A stretch of DNA of 38,499 nucleotides from Desulfobacteraceae bacterium. Lineage in GTDB: Bacteria > Desulfobacterota > Desulfobacteria > Desulfobacterales > SURF-7. The position numbers and the translations under genes were made by a program. The stretch spans positions 1 through 38,499 of the forward strand of contig QZKS01000001.1 of the NCBI GenBank assembly GCA_003599865.1. The letters are read 5' to 3'. Shown one piece after another: positions 8,151-17,715 of this stretch. Position 1 is the stretch's first letter; the number at the start of each line of letters is the position of its first letter. The notes beneath the pieces were generated by a model. That model did not search any database and was not told the origin of the DNA. It worked only from the letters and a program-made list of their open reading frames with translations.

Positions 8151-8516
8151 ATGTCCAAAATTATCATGACAGCGGATGATTCGGCCAGCATACGACAGAT
8201 GGTAGGCTTTACCCTCAAGCAGGCAGGATATGATGTGATCGAGGCGGTTGACGGCCGGGACGCGCTGAGCAAAATTACAAACAGCACCATACATATGCTG
8301 CTGACCGATTTGAATATGCCCAACATGGATGGAATTGAGCTGATCAAGCAGGTAAGAGCCCTCCCGGACTACCGATTCATGCCCATTATCCTGCTGACCA
8401 CCGAATCTCAGGCAGAAAAAAAACAGGAAGGAAAAGCAGCAGGGGCAACCGGATGGATTATCAAGCCTTTTAAACCGGACCAACTGGTGGGAGTTGTCAA
8501 AAAGGTACTCAAATAA
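8151..8516 (+). CDS. cheY: Chemotaxis response regulator CheY
   Basis: A 121-residue single receiver domain. Asp9 and Asp10 form the metal-binding acidic pair, Asp53 (LLTDLNMP) is the phospho-acceptor, a conserved Thr follows in ILLTTES, and the Lys of IIKPF is present. It has no output domain, as expected for a protein that carries the signal from CheA to the flagellar switch. It is directly upstream of cheA and downstream of the STAS gene, with AAGGAAG as ribosome-binding site. It could also serve as a phosphate sink, but its position next to cheA favours the main CheY role. Confidence 0.93.
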   Translation: MSKIIMTADDSASIRQMVGFTLKQAGYDVIEAVDGRDALSKITNSTIHMLLTDLNMPNMDGIELIKQVRALPDYRFMPIILLTTESQAEKKQEGKAAGATGWIIKPFKPDQLVGVVKKVLK

Positions 8517-8558
8517 AAATCTCGTCATTTTATACTACATCAAATCATAGGTGGAAAT

Positions 8559-10643
8559 ATGAACGATGCCGTTCAGCACATTGAAGTGTATCGACAGGAA
8601 GCAGAAGAACTCCTGGTCGAAATTGAGGAAACCGTTCTGGACCTGGAAGAGAATCCGGATGATACCGAAGCCATCAATAAATTGTTCCGTGCCATGCACA
8701 CCATCAAGGGCTCCGGTGCCATGTTCGGATTTGATGAAATCGCGGAATTTACCCATCATGTGGAAACCACGCTCGATAAGGTCAGGAATGGTGACATCCC
8801 GGTTTCCAGAGAGCTCATTGACCTGATCCTCCTCTCAAGGGACCGGATCAATGAAATGCTGAATGCCGCGCAAAAAGGAATTACGGTAACCCAGGAAGCC
8901 GGTGAAACCATCATCGCATCCCTGAATGCCTTACAGCCGGGCAAAACTGCCGGCAACCCTCAACAAGAAAAAAAGACAGCGCCCGCAACGCCGACCAGGG
9001 ATCCGGAAGCAGAAAATACCTATCGAATCCGCTTCTCCCCCCATCAGGATCTGTTTTTATCCGGGACCGAACCGGCCCTGATCATTGAAGAGTTGAGAAA
9101 TCTGGGCCAAGCAACGATTGTCGCCCAGTGGAAGGATATTCCGCCCTTTTCTTCTTTCCATCCGGAATCCTGCTATCTATACTGGGACATTATCCTGACA
9201 ACCTCAAAAACCATAAATGAAATCAAGGATGTTTTTATCTTTGTCGAGGACAACTGCGATCTGTCGATAGAACTCCTGGATGATGATCAGATACCCGTTG
9301 ACGAAAAAGAACCCAAAAAAATCGGTGAAATCCTTCTGGAACGAAATGACCTGAAGCCGGAGGACCTGCAAGGAGTTCTGTCCGGCCAGAAACGAATCGG
9401 AGAACTGCTCGTTGAGGCCAAAATCATTGATCCAAAGCTGGTGGAATCCGCTTTGGCAGAGCAACAGCATGTCAGACAGGTCGCTGCAAAACAGAAAGAA
9501 AAACAGGCGGCTTCCAGTATCCGGGTCCCTGCGGACAAACTGGATACCCTGGTGGATCTGGTCGGTGAAATGGTGACCGCCCAGGCAAGGCTCAACCAGA
9601 AAGCGTCCGAACTGAACCATCCGGACCTGACCCTGATCACGGAAGAAATCGAGAGACTGGTGGCCGGATTGCGGGACAATACCATGAGCCTTCGCATGCT
9701 GCAGATCGGTGTGACATTCAGCAGCTTCAAACGTCTGGTTCGGGATCTTTCCAATGAGCTGGGCAAGGAGATCAACCTCACCACGGAAGGAGGAGAAACC
9801 GAGCTGGACAAGACGGTCATCGAACGCCTGAATGATCCCCTGGTTCATATCATCCGCAATTCAATTGACCACGGCATCGAAAGTCCGGAGGTTCGACAAA
9901 AGGCCGGCAAGCCAAAAGAAGGGACAATCAAGCTATCTGCCGAACATTCCGGTGCCCACGTGGCCATACGGATATCCGATGACGGAGCAGGCCTGGATAC
10001 CGAGGTCATTCGTGCCAAGGCTATGGAAAGAGGCCTGATCACTTCGGATGAAAACCTGACGGACAAGGATATCTTTCAGTTTATTTTCGCACCCGGTTTT
10101 TCAACGGCAAAATCCGTGACCGATGTGTCCGGCCGGGGTGTCGGCATGGATGTGGTCAAACGGAATGTGGAATCCCTTCGCGGAACCATTGAAATCGAGA
10201 GTCAAAAAGGAAATGGGACCACCATCACGTTGAAACTGCCGCTTACCCTCGCCATCATTGACGGATTGATGGTTAACATCGGAAACGATTATTTTATCCT
10301 TCCCTTATCTTCCGTAGAGGAATGTGTGGAACTGGACAAAAAAAAGGCGGACAAGGTCAAAGGAAGGAATATCCTCAATGTCCGGGGGGAGGTTGTACCC
10401 TATATTCGTTTGCGGGACCAGTTTGAAATCCAGCAGGAAAGACCGGAACTGGAGCATATTGTCATTACCGAAGTGAATGGGGAAAGAATCGGGTTTGTCG
10501 TAGATAGCGTGATCGGCGGACATCAGACAGTGATCAAATCCCTGGGACCGGCATTCAAGGATATCCAGGATATCTCCGGCGCAACCATTCTGGGAGACGG
10601 CACGGTTGCCCTGATTCTGGATGTGAACAAACTCGCTCGGTAA
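8559..10643 (+). CDS. cheA: Chemotaxis histidine kinase CheA
   Basis: Core kinase of the array, 694 residues. The order is an HPt (P1) domain with phosphorylatable His47 in HTIKGSGAMFGF, a P2-like region (about 150-245), an insert, the dimerisation domain (from about 315), the HATPase domain with HIIRNSIDHGIE, DDGAGL and GRGVGMDVV, and a C-terminal CheW-like domain (about 560-690). The insert at about 255-305 contains two tandem IGE(I/L)L...Q units of about 23-26 residues. They resemble the N-terminal helical modules of type II secretion ATPases (GspE/MshE-N). All catalytic boxes are intact. The ribosome-binding site is AGGTGG. CheA phosphorylates CheY and CheB and is controlled by the receptors through CheW. 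Confidence 0.96.
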   Translation: MNDAVQHIEVYRQEAEELLVEIEETVLDLEENPDDTEAINKLFRAMHTIKGSGAMFGFDEIAEFTHHVETTLDKVRNGDIPVSRELIDLILLSRDRINEMLNAAQKGITVTQEAGETIIASLNALQPGKTAGNPQQEKKTAPATPTRDPEAENTYRIRFSPHQDLFLSGTEPALIIEELRNLGQATIVAQWKDIPPFSSFHPESCYLYWDIILTTSKTINEIKDVFIFVEDNCDLSIELLDDDQIPVDEKEPKKIGEILLERNDLKPEDLQGVLSGQKRIGELLVEAKIIDPKLVESALAEQQHVRQVAAKQKEKQAASSIRVPADKLDTLVDLVGEMVTAQARLNQKASELNHPDLTLITEEIERLVAGLRDNTMSLRMLQIGVTFSSFKRLVRDLSNELGKEINLTTEGGETELDKTVIERLNDPLVHIIRNSIDHGIESPEVRQKAGKPKEGTIKLSAEHSGAHVAIRISDDGAGLDTEVIRAKAMERGLITSDENLTDKDIFQFIFAPGFSTAKSVTDVSGRGVGMDVVKRNVESLRGTIEIESQKGNGTTITLKLPLTLAIIDGLMVNIGNDYFILPLSSVEECVELDKKKADKVKGRNILNVRGEVVPYIRLRDQFEIQQERPELEHIVITEVNGERIGFVVDSVIGGHQTVIKSLGPAFKDIQDISGATILGDGTVALILDVNKLAR

Positions 10644-10695
10644 CAAGGTAATCAGATCCATCAACACAAGAACCGCACACCTGTCAATTGAATCT

Positions 10696-10701
10696 TATAA
10701 T
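10696..10701 (+). promoter_or_regulatory. Isolated TATAAT in the cheA-receptor gap
   Basis: A consensus -10 hexamer lies 68 bp before the carbonic anhydrase-receptor start, in the longest gap (126 bp) between che genes. No matching -35 box is visible at 16-18 bp, so an internal promoter is only a possibility. Confidence 0.2.
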
Positions 10702-10769
10702 GAATCTGCTGCCTGATCTGAAAACCTCTTTTCATACTTGAAAAACGGTATACAAACAGGAGAAAAAAA

Positions 10770-13418
10770 ATGAAAAGAACCGCATCTGCTGTTTTAATTC
10801 TGCTTTCCATTGCCTTATTGTCTTCCAGCAGTTTTGCTTTTACATCCGGCGCCCACTGGGGATACAAAGGTGCGGAAGGTCCGGCAAACTGGGGAAAACT
10901 GTCACCGACATACAGCCAGTGCAGTGCCGGTATCAACCAATCCCCGATCGATATTGGCAAAACAATACCAATCGATACCGGCGGGCTTGAATTTCAGTAT
11001 CGGAATTCTCCGATGGATGTGGTGAATAACGGCCATGCCATACAGGCCAATTATGCCCCCGGCAGCATGCTGACCATTGGCGGCAAACCCTATGAACTGG
11101 TCCAGTTTCACTTTCACAGTCCCAGCGAAAACACTCATCAGGGAAAGCCCTATGATATGGAGGTTCATCTGGTTCACAAAGATGCAAGCGGCAACCTGGC
11201 GGTAGTGGGAGTTTTTATGCAATCCGGCGCCGAGAATCCTCTGATTCGGAAAATATGGGACAGTGTCCCCCATGAAGTCAACCAGATCAATTCCACGGGG
11301 CAGACCATCAATGCTTCATCCCTGCTCCCTGCCGATCAGTCCTTTTATCATTTCACAGGCTCCCTGACCACCCCCCCCTGTTCCGAAGGGGTCAAATGGT
11401 ATGTAATGAAAAATCCAATACAGGTTTCCGAGGCACAGGTGAATCATTTTCTGTCCATCATCGGTCCCAATGCAAGACCGGTTCAGCCCCTGAACAAACG
11501 GACGGTTTTTGAAGTCACCGTGGCTGCCTCAGCTTCCGGTCATGGGACTGCTGTACCTTCTCAAACCGCACATGCGGCCGCCGACCACGGTGCTGCCCGA
11601 ATCACGGCCGTCCCAACAGTGATGGCAGCAACCCATGAAAAACCGGGCAAAAGCATAAATGACTCGATGCGTGACAGCGGACATGCTCCTGAAGAAAAAT
11701 CAACCCATCCGATCAGGAGTAAAGAGAACGGTTTTTCAACAACCGCATGGATCCTGATACTTGCCGGCATTCTGGCAGTGGCCGGTTTATTTATTTTTAT
11801 GGCAAAGGGAGGAATGGAAATGGATTTTACCCGCAACATGAAAGTCGGTACCCGAATCGGAATCATCATCGCCAGCCTGCTCGGTTTGATGCTTGTGATC
11901 GCCGTTGTCAGTTTCTGGAAATTTTCGGTAATCGGAGGGGAAATCAAGGCAATTGTAGAGGAGGATATTCCTCTGACGGCGATCATCACCCAAGTGGAAA
12001 GCAATCAGATGGAACAGGCGATCTGGTTTGAAAGGGCGTTAAAATATGGGGGAACAAAGAATGCCGATGGCGTGAAACAAGCCTGGGAAAAATTCAACAG
12101 TCATAAAGGAGTCATTGACGAGAACATCCAAAAAGGTGAAACCATTGCCGAGGAGATCATCCGCAATGCCTCCGACATCGAGATTCGCCGGGAGGGAGAA
12201 ATCGCCCAGAGTGCTCTGGCAACGATAAAAAAACACCATGATGAGTTCATGGAATCCTCCGGCGAGATGTTTGGTGCTCTTCTGGCCGGGAATCTTCATC
12301 AGGCCGAGCAAATTTCCGAAGGAGTCGAAAAGATAGAACAAGATCTGGAAAACGAGATCAAGGATCTTCTGTTCAAGATTGAAAAATTCACCGAAGAGGC
12401 CGCACTCAAGGTAGAAGAAGATGAAGTGATGGCGCAAAATACCGTACTTGTGATCAGCATTTTTGCTGCCATCCTGGGGCTTGCCCTTGGCATCGTGATT
12501 ACGCGGGGGATTACGAAGGTGCTGCAGGACGTGAAATCCGTCGCCGACAGCGTGGCGGCCGGCAGCCGGCAGATGTCCGCCGGTTCGGAAGAATTGTCCC
12601 AGGGCGCCACCGAACAGGCATCATCGGTGGAGGAGGCCTCGGCATCCATGGAACAGATGTCGGCCAACATCCGGCAGAATGCGGAAAATGCCAATGAAAC
12701 CGAAAAAATTTCCCGCAAGGCCGCCACAGATGCGGATGAAAGCGGGAAAGCCGTCCGACAGGCAGTCGGCGCCATGCGGGAGATCGTGGAAAAAATCGGT
12801 TTTGTGGAAGAGATCGCCCGCCAGACCAATATGCTGGCGCTGAATGCCGCGATCGAAGCGGCCCGTGCCGGCGAACACGGCAAAGGATTTGCCGTGGTGG
12901 CGGCAGAAGTCCGCAAGCTGGCCGAACGAAGCCAGATTTCCGCCAATGAAATCAGCCAGCTTTCCCTGACCTCCCGGGATACTTCGGAAAAGGCCGGCGA
13001 AATGCTGGAAAACCTGGTCCCCAACATCCAGAAAACCGCCGACCTGATCAGTGAAATCAACGCAGCCTGTTCCGAACAGAACAGCGGCGTCGCTCAAATC
13101 AATTCCGCCATTCAGCAACTGGACCAGGTGATTCAGCAGAATGCCTCGTCAGCCGAGGAGACGGCATCCATGGCCGAAGAGATGTCCTCCCAGGCCGAAC
13201 AACTTCAGGAATCGGTGGCGACATTGATCTCAACACAAGACAAGAATAAAACGCGAAACAGAGCAGCAGTCCATACGCATGCCCCCGCGCATCCGACCAA
13301 ACCTGAAAATATACTCAAAAAAACGACCAAATCGGTTCCTGCCAAAAACAAAACAGGCATCATGCTCGATATGGAAAACAAGCACGATGAAATGGACAGT
13401 GAGTTTGAAAAATACTAA
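10770..13418 (+). CDS. Alpha-carbonic anhydrase-chemoreceptor fusion
   Basis: An 882-residue protein. Residues 1-23 are a signal peptide. Residues 24-255 are an alpha-carbonic anhydrase with zinc ligands His114, His116 ([10 protein letters not shown]) and His133 (EVHLVH). It also has the gate residue Glu120, Thr200-Thr201 (SLTTPPC), proton-shuttle His89 (NGHAIQ) and a Cys51/Cys204 disulfide pair, so an active enzyme hydrating CO2 is predicted. A His/Ala/Thr-rich linker leads to a membrane helix (about 326-345). A second helix (about 363-384), a periplasmic helical domain, a third helix (about 557-579) and, with no clear HAMP domain, an MCP signalling domain with [17 protein letters not shown] follow. 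The tail ends in EFEKY. Three helices place the enzyme in the periplasm and the signalling tip in the cytoplasm. It lies between cheA and cheW. CO2, bicarbonate or pH sensing is inferred. AGGAGA precedes the start. Confidence 0.95.
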   Translation: MKRTASAVLILLSIALLSSSSFAFTSGAHWGYKGAEGPANWGKLSPTYSQCSAGINQSPIDIGKTIPIDTGGLEFQYRNSPMDVVNNGHAIQANYAPGSMLTIGGKPYELVQFHFHSPSENTHQGKPYDMEVHLVHKDASGNLAVVGVFMQSGAENPLIRKIWDSVPHEVNQINSTGQTINASSLLPADQSFYHFTGSLTTPPCSEGVKWYVMKNPIQVSEAQVNHFLSIIGPNARPVQPLNKRTVFEVTVAASASGHGTAVPSQTAHAAADHGAARITAVPTVMAATHEKPGKSINDSMRDSGHAPEEKSTHPIRSKENGFSTTAWILILAGILAVAGLFIFMAKGGMEMDFTRNMKVGTRIGIIIASLLGLMLVIAVVSFWKFSVIGGEIKAIVEEDIPLTAIITQVESNQMEQAIWFERALKYGGTKNADGVKQAWEKFNSHKGVIDENIQKGETIAEEIIRNASDIEIRREGEIAQSALATIKKHHDEFMESSGEMFGALLAGNLHQAEQISEGVEKIEQDLENEIKDLLFKIEKFTEEAALKVEEDEVMAQNTVLVISIFAAILGLALGIVITRGITKVLQDVKSVADSVAAGSRQMSAGSEELSQGATEQASSVEEASASMEQMSANIRQNAENANETEKISRKAATDADESGKAVRQAVGAMREIVEKIGFVEEIARQTNMLALNAAIEAARAGEHGKGFAVVAAEVRKLAERSQISANEISQLSLTSRDTSEKAGEMLENLVPNIQKTADLISEINAACSEQNSGVAQINSAIQQLDQVIQQNASSAEETASMAEEMSSQAEQLQESVATLISTQDKNKTRNRAAVHTHAPAHPTKPENILKKTTKSVPAKNKTGIMLDMENKHDEMDSEFEKY
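11805..11822 (+). promoter_or_regulatory. Internal ribosome-binding site and start codons at the fusion joint
   Basis: AAGGGAGG at 11805-11812 is a strong Shine-Dalgarno sequence, followed in frame by ATG at 11814 and ATG at 11820 (7 nt spacing). Translation from either would give a conventional receptor starting [10 protein letters not shown], like its neighbours, without the carbonic anhydrase and first membrane helix. It could be a relic of gene fusion or an active second start. Confidence 0.5.
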
Positions 13419-13459
13419 TTTTGATTTTCAATACACCTTAATATTTAAGGAGGCCCATA

Positions 13460-13978
13460 ATGAAAGAACAAGCTGCGTTTGAAACAGGACAGTTTTTAAC
13501 CTTCAAGCTGGATGAAGAGGTTTATGCCCTGGACATCCTGCAGGTTCGTGAAGTGCTGGACTATACCACCATCACCAAAGTGCCGAAAATGCCGAAATTC
13601 ATGCGGGGCGTGATCAATCTCCGGGGAGGCGTTGTTCCGGTCATTGATCTCCGATTGAAATTCGGACTGGACATCGCAGATAACACGGTGGATACCTGTA
13701 TCATCATCATGGAGATCACCCTGGATGGAGAAACAACCCTGCTGGGCGCTCTGGCGGATTCCGTTCAGGAGGTCATCACCCTGGATTCCGGGCAGATCGA
13801 ACCCCCGCCGAAAATCGGAACCCGGCTCAATACGGAATTTATCAAAGGCATGGGCAAAAAAAATGACGACTTCATTATCCTGCTCGACATTGACCGTGTA
13901 TTCTCATCCGAAGAACTTTCCCTTGTTCAGGGAGACCATGAACAAAAAGAAGAATTGAGCCAGGCTCATATGGCCTAA
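13460..13978 (+). CDS. cheW: Chemotaxis coupling protein CheW
   Basis: A 172-residue single CheW domain that bridges receptors and CheA. Typical features are FKLDEEVYALDILQVREVL near the N-terminus, the RGVINLRGGVVPVIDLR loop, and DDFIILLDIDRVF near the C-terminus. An acidic, Gln-rich tail of about 20 residues follows. AAGGAGG lies 7 nt before the start. It sits 41 bp after the carbonic anhydrase receptor and 35 bp before the next receptor, within one transcriptional direction. It is the only stand-alone CheW in the window. Confidence 0.96.
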   Translation: MKEQAAFETGQFLTFKLDEEVYALDILQVREVLDYTTITKVPKMPKFMRGVINLRGGVVPVIDLRLKFGLDIADNTVDTCIIIMEITLDGETTLLGALADSVQEVITLDSGQIEPPPKIGTRLNTEFIKGMGKKNDDFIILLDIDRVFSSEELSLVQGDHEQKEELSQAHMA

Positions 13979-14013
13979 ATCCATAATGACAGGATCTAAA
14001 AAAGGAGACCATC

Positions 14014-16161
14014 ATGAAGTTGTCAATAGCGCGAAAATTTTTATTCATGGGAGGCGGGGTTGTCCTGGTTCTTCTCATTACCGGTGTGATATCGCTGGTA
14101 ACCAATGCCATGACCCAAAACGGTTCGGAGGCCTCTATTCTGAGAAGCCGGCAGTTTGAGTTAACTGCCGAAATGCGGGAGCGAACCCTCCGGCTGATGC
14201 TGGCGGCCATGGATTCCATTATCGACAAGGATTCCGGAAAAATCGATCCGGAACGAATGAAGATCATCAATGAAAACATCTCTTTTGTCCAGTCCAATCT
14301 GGGCAGCCTCCAGGAGCTGGCGGATACGGAAGAAGAAAAAAATGATGCTGCAAAGATCCGTGAGTCATTCGGCACCCTGGCCAGAAAAATCCAGGTGGAC
14401 CTTGTGACGCTGATCGAAAAAAGCGCCAACGAGTTCAATCTGATAGAACAGGAGTTTGCCAAAATCGATGACGGCCTGGATCAAAACGGCAGCCAGATAG
14501 AAGAAGCGATCCTGGCCATCCTCGCAACCCTGCAAAAAAAACAGCAGACGGCTTCGGATACGTCCTCTGTGAAAAACAGCCGGTTTGCCCTGCTGAACGA
14601 AATGACGAGGGCCTATTATCAGGTGATTCTTGCCGCCATGGACTCCATTATCGATAAAAATGATGGAAAAATTACGGACGAACGCATGGAACAGATCAAC
14701 TCCAATCTGGCTTATCTCCGGGATAACCTTGCAAACCTGAACCAGGCGGCGGAAACGGAAAAAGAAAGGATACTGGCTGTCAGGGCCGGCAGTATTTTTC
14801 CGACCTTTGCCCGTCAGGTTCAGACCGACCTGCCCCAATTGATACAAAAAGGAGCGGTGCGCGCACAGGAGATCCTTCAGGAATTCGAAGCCATGGATGA
14901 TGCCCTGGACCGGAACGGCAGCGCCGTAACGGAAGGACTGTCCCGTATGGCCGCATCGGTTTCACAGGAACAGCAGGAAGCCCAGAACGATCTGGCCGGC
15001 CTGGTGACCCGGGCATCAATTATCGGTGTGATTACACTGCTGATCGCCATCGCCATCCTCATTCCGGTATTGATGATGTTCAGCCGCAACATTACCATTC
15101 CGCTGGCAAAAGGTGTGGAAGTGTCCAACCGGCTGGCCAAAGGCGATCTGACCGTCGACATCGACGTCAACGGACATGATGAAACCGCCCAGTTGCTTGA
15201 TTCCATGAAAAACATGGTCTTCTCTCTGCGAAACATTGTCGGTGATGTGAGAAATGCTTCGGATAATGTGGCTTCCGGCAGCCAGCAGCTAAGCTCCACT
15301 GCCCAGCAGATGTCACAGGGAGCAACCGAACAGGCAGCCTCGGCTGAACAGGCCTCCTCATCCATGGAAGAAATGTCCGCCAACATCAAACAAAATTCGG
15401 AAAATGCCCAGCAGACGGAAAGAATCGCCATGCAGGCAGCAGATGATGCGGAAAAAGGCGGAAATGCCGTTCGACAGACCGTTGATGCCATGAAGCAGAT
15501 CGCAGAAAAAATTTCCATTATCGAAGAAATCGCCCGGCAGACCAATATGCTGGCATTGAACGCCGCCATTGAAGCGGCAAGAGCCGGAGAACATGGAAAG
15601 GGTTTTGCCGTTGTTGCCGATGCGGTTCGAAAACTGGCGGAAAGAAGTCAGACCGCCGCAGGAGAAATCAGCAACCTTTCCATTTCCAGTGTTGAAATTG
15701 CCGAAAATGCCGGTGAAATGCTGACCAAAATCGTTCCGGATATCCGTAAAACAGCCGAGCTGGTTCAGGAAATCAATGCCGCTTCCGGAGAACAGAACAG
15801 CGGGGCCGACCAGATCAATTCCGCCTTGATTCAATTAGACCAGGTAATCCAGCAGAATGCTTCGGCCTCAGAAGAGATGTCCTCCACTTCCGAAGAACTG
15901 GCTGCCCAGGCCGAGCAGCTTCAAAGTACGATTTCTTTTTTTAAAATCGCAAGCATGCACAGCGCCGCCCATTCCATGGTCTCTCAACCAACGGGCAGCC
16001 AATCGGGAAGCAGCAGAAAATTGGTCCGGCGGCAAACGGAAAAAACAAATCCGGTTCACAAAGCGCCCGTATCGGAAACCATAAAGGAAGGAATTTCCTT
16101 GAACATGAATGAAGCATCGCAGGATCATGATTCTCTGGATGAAGAATTTGTCAAATATTAA
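14014..16161 (+). CDS. Methyl-accepting chemotaxis protein with duplicated periplasmic module
   Basis: A 715-residue receptor with membrane helices at about 8-30 and 330-352. The unusually long periplasmic part (about 31-329) is helical and consists of two copies of one module, 143 residues apart. Each contains [10 protein letters not shown]-x2-GKI followed by an E/DERM segment, and each ends in a D-x-LD-x-NGS motif. A HAMP domain (about 353-405) and an MCP signalling domain follow, the latter almost identical to that of the receptor at 18805. The C-terminus is EEFVKY. It starts 35 bp after cheW with AAGGAGA upstream, and its 3' end overlaps cheD by 23 bp. I do not recognise the periplasmic module as a named ligand-binding family, so its ligand is unknown. 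Confidence 0.94.
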   Translation: MKLSIARKFLFMGGGVVLVLLITGVISLVTNAMTQNGSEASILRSRQFELTAEMRERTLRLMLAAMDSIIDKDSGKIDPERMKIINENISFVQSNLGSLQELADTEEEKNDAAKIRESFGTLARKIQVDLVTLIEKSANEFNLIEQEFAKIDDGLDQNGSQIEEAILAILATLQKKQQTASDTSSVKNSRFALLNEMTRAYYQVILAAMDSIIDKNDGKITDERMEQINSNLAYLRDNLANLNQAAETEKERILAVRAGSIFPTFARQVQTDLPQLIQKGAVRAQEILQEFEAMDDALDRNGSAVTEGLSRMAASVSQEQQEAQNDLAGLVTRASIIGVITLLIAIAILIPVLMMFSRNITIPLAKGVEVSNRLAKGDLTVDIDVNGHDETAQLLDSMKNMVFSLRNIVGDVRNASDNVASGSQQLSSTAQQMSQGATEQAASAEQASSSMEEMSANIKQNSENAQQTERIAMQAADDAEKGGNAVRQTVDAMKQIAEKISIIEEIARQTNMLALNAAIEAARAGEHGKGFAVVADAVRKLAERSQTAAGEISNLSISSVEIAENAGEMLTKIVPDIRKTAELVQEINAASGEQNSGADQINSALIQLDQVIQQNASASEEMSSTSEELAAQAEQLQSTISFFKIASMHSAAHSMVSQPTGSQSGSSRKLVRRQTEKTNPVHKAPVSETIKEGISLNMNEASQDHDSLDEEFVKY

Positions 16162-16705
16162 CAAAATTCATTTGAATATCGGAGAAGTATACATTACCCA
16201 GACGCCCTCGGTTATCTGGACGATCCTGGGTTCCTGCATTTCCGTTGTTTTTTACAACCGGCGCTTGCAGACCGGGGGAATCTGTCATGCGCAGCTCCCG
16301 GAAAAAAGACGCCAACATGAAAACTGCATGAAAACCTGCCCGGTAAAATGTTCCGGAAGGAGTATCGATTCCGAACGCTTTAAATTTGTGACCTGTTCCG
16401 TCCACCATATGCTGGAACAGTTTCACAACTATGGCATACAGGACAAGGAAATTGACGTAAAACTGTTCGGGGGAGCCAATGTTTTTCAAACAAAGGAAGC
16501 CACCAATACCGTAGGTTCCCAGAATATCGAAATGGCGATGAAATTCATTCAGCAGCATAATTTACATCTGGTCAGCAAGCACATTGGCGGAAAATCAGGC
16601 ATAACCATTTATTTTCATTCTCACACCGGAAAAGTATTTTTAAAAAAACACGGCAGCGTTCCGATCACGCTTGACTTTCTTCCATCCGGAAACAGGACAA
16701 TTTGA
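16139..16705 (+). CDS. cheD: Receptor glutamine deamidase CheD
   Basis: A 188-residue enzyme that deamidates specific glutamines on chemoreceptors, often with CheC as partner. The catalytic cysteine is Cys33 in [10 protein letters not shown] and the catalytic histidine is His50 in GICHAQLP, with the 17-residue spacing of the family. Conserved KLFGGANVF and [12 protein letters not shown] segments follow. The start at 16139, inside the preceding receptor gene, is chosen because the CheD fold begins just after it. Two earlier in-frame ATGs (16109 and 16127) would add unconserved residues. The 23-bp overlap suggests translational coupling with the receptor. No cheC is present in the window, so its usual regulatory partner is absent here. 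Confidence 0.92.
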   Translation: MKNLSNINKIHLNIGEVYITQTPSVIWTILGSCISVVFYNRRLQTGGICHAQLPEKRRQHENCMKTCPVKCSGRSIDSERFKFVTCSVHHMLEQFHNYGIQDKEIDVKLFGGANVFQTKEATNTVGSQNIEMAMKFIQQHNLHLVSKHIGGKSGITIYFHSHTGKVFLKKHGSVPITLDFLPSGNRTI

Positions 16706-16743
16706 TCCCGTCCGGCATGGATGGACACGAACCATAATTCCCT

Positions 16744-17604
16744 ATGGCAACAGCAGACTTCAGCAACTATTTTAAAGAGCAACTTACCGTGAATGATTTT
16801 CACAGGCTGAGCAGCTTTATTCAAAACAGAATCGGAATCAAAATGCCGGAAGCCAAAAAAGGGATGATTGAAGGGAGGCTTCGCAAAAGGCTTCGTATCC
16901 TGAACCTGAAAACCTACCGTGACTATTGTAATTATTTGTTTACCCCGGAAGGGATGGATCAGGAACTGCAGAGTTTCATTGATGTGATCACCACCAACAA
17001 AACCGATTTTTTCCGGGAACCGGATCACTTTGATTTTCTGATCCAGAAAGCCGTACCGTCACTTGTGCGCGAAAGAAAAAATATCCATCCGCCCATAAGA
17101 GTATGGAGTGCCGCCAGTTCCAGTGGAAACGAAGCCTATACCATTGCCATGGTCTTAAGTGAATTTGCGGAAAACAATCCCGGATTCGATTTTTCAATCC
17201 TCGGGACGGACATATCATCCGATGTCCTGCAGGAGGCCGGCCTGGCGATTTATCCTGATTTTGAAATCGCTCCCATACCGATTGATTTACGCACCAAATA
17301 TCTGCTGCGCAGCAAGGATCGAAAAAAAAACATGGTCCGTATCTGCCCTCAGCTCAGAAGCAAAGTACGTTTCCGGCGGCTGAATCTGATGGATCAGGAT
17401 TATAAGCTTCGTCAGCCCATGGATATTATTTTTCTGCGGAATGTCATGATTTATTTTGACAAAAAAACGCAGGAAGAACTGATATCCCGTCTGTTTCAAT
17501 GCCTGATAAAAGGCGGCTACCTGTTTGTCGGACATTCGGAAGTACTTCATGATTGCCGGCTGGGATTAAAAAATGTGGCCCCGGCGGTTTATCGTAAGAT
17601 CTGA
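16744..17604 (+). CDS. cheR: Chemotaxis protein methyltransferase CheR
   Basis: A 286-residue SAM-dependent enzyme that methylates receptor glutamates for adaptation. An N-terminal helical domain with GIKMPEAKKGMIEGRLRKRL precedes the Rossmann-type catalytic domain. TTNKTDFFREPDHF and the SAM-binding loop WSAASSSGNEAYTIAM are clear, though the loop differs from the commoner C-S-T-G-E-E version. GTDIS and IIFLRNVMIYF follow. No TPR extension is present. The receptors in this window all end in an aromatic tail fitting a CheR tether, so this CheR is a candidate pentapeptide-dependent type (inference). It lies between cheD and cheB, 38 bp after cheD. Confidence 0.95.
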   Translation: MATADFSNYFKEQLTVNDFHRLSSFIQNRIGIKMPEAKKGMIEGRLRKRLRILNLKTYRDYCNYLFTPEGMDQELQSFIDVITTNKTDFFREPDHFDFLIQKAVPSLVRERKNIHPPIRVWSAASSSGNEAYTIAMVLSEFAENNPGFDFSILGTDISSDVLQEAGLAIYPDFEIAPIPIDLRTKYLLRSKDRKKNMVRICPQLRSKVRFRRLNLMDQDYKLRQPMDIIFLRNVMIYFDKKTQEELISRLFQCLIKGGYLFVGHSEVLHDCRLGLKNVAPAVYRKI

Positions 17605-17715
17605 TACACCTGTTTGTAAAAATGCTGCCGGCCACAGAGACCGCCATACGGATTATGACATGACAATAATGGATATCCCCTTGCCGGAGAAAAAACCTGA
17701 AACGGGAATGACACC

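Noticed and set aside
12299-13060. Long open frame on the - strand opposite the carbonic anhydrase receptor
   Set aside because: Its protein is Ser/Ala-rich low-complexity sequence that mirrors the helical signalling domain. Similar antisense frames occur opposite the other receptors (for example 22483-23505), and none has a family motif.
14212-14700. EF-hand calcium sites in the duplicated receptor module
   Set aside because: The DKDSGKI loop is one residue shorter than the canonical 12-residue EF loop and the final Glu is not in register, so it is mentioned only as a resemblance.
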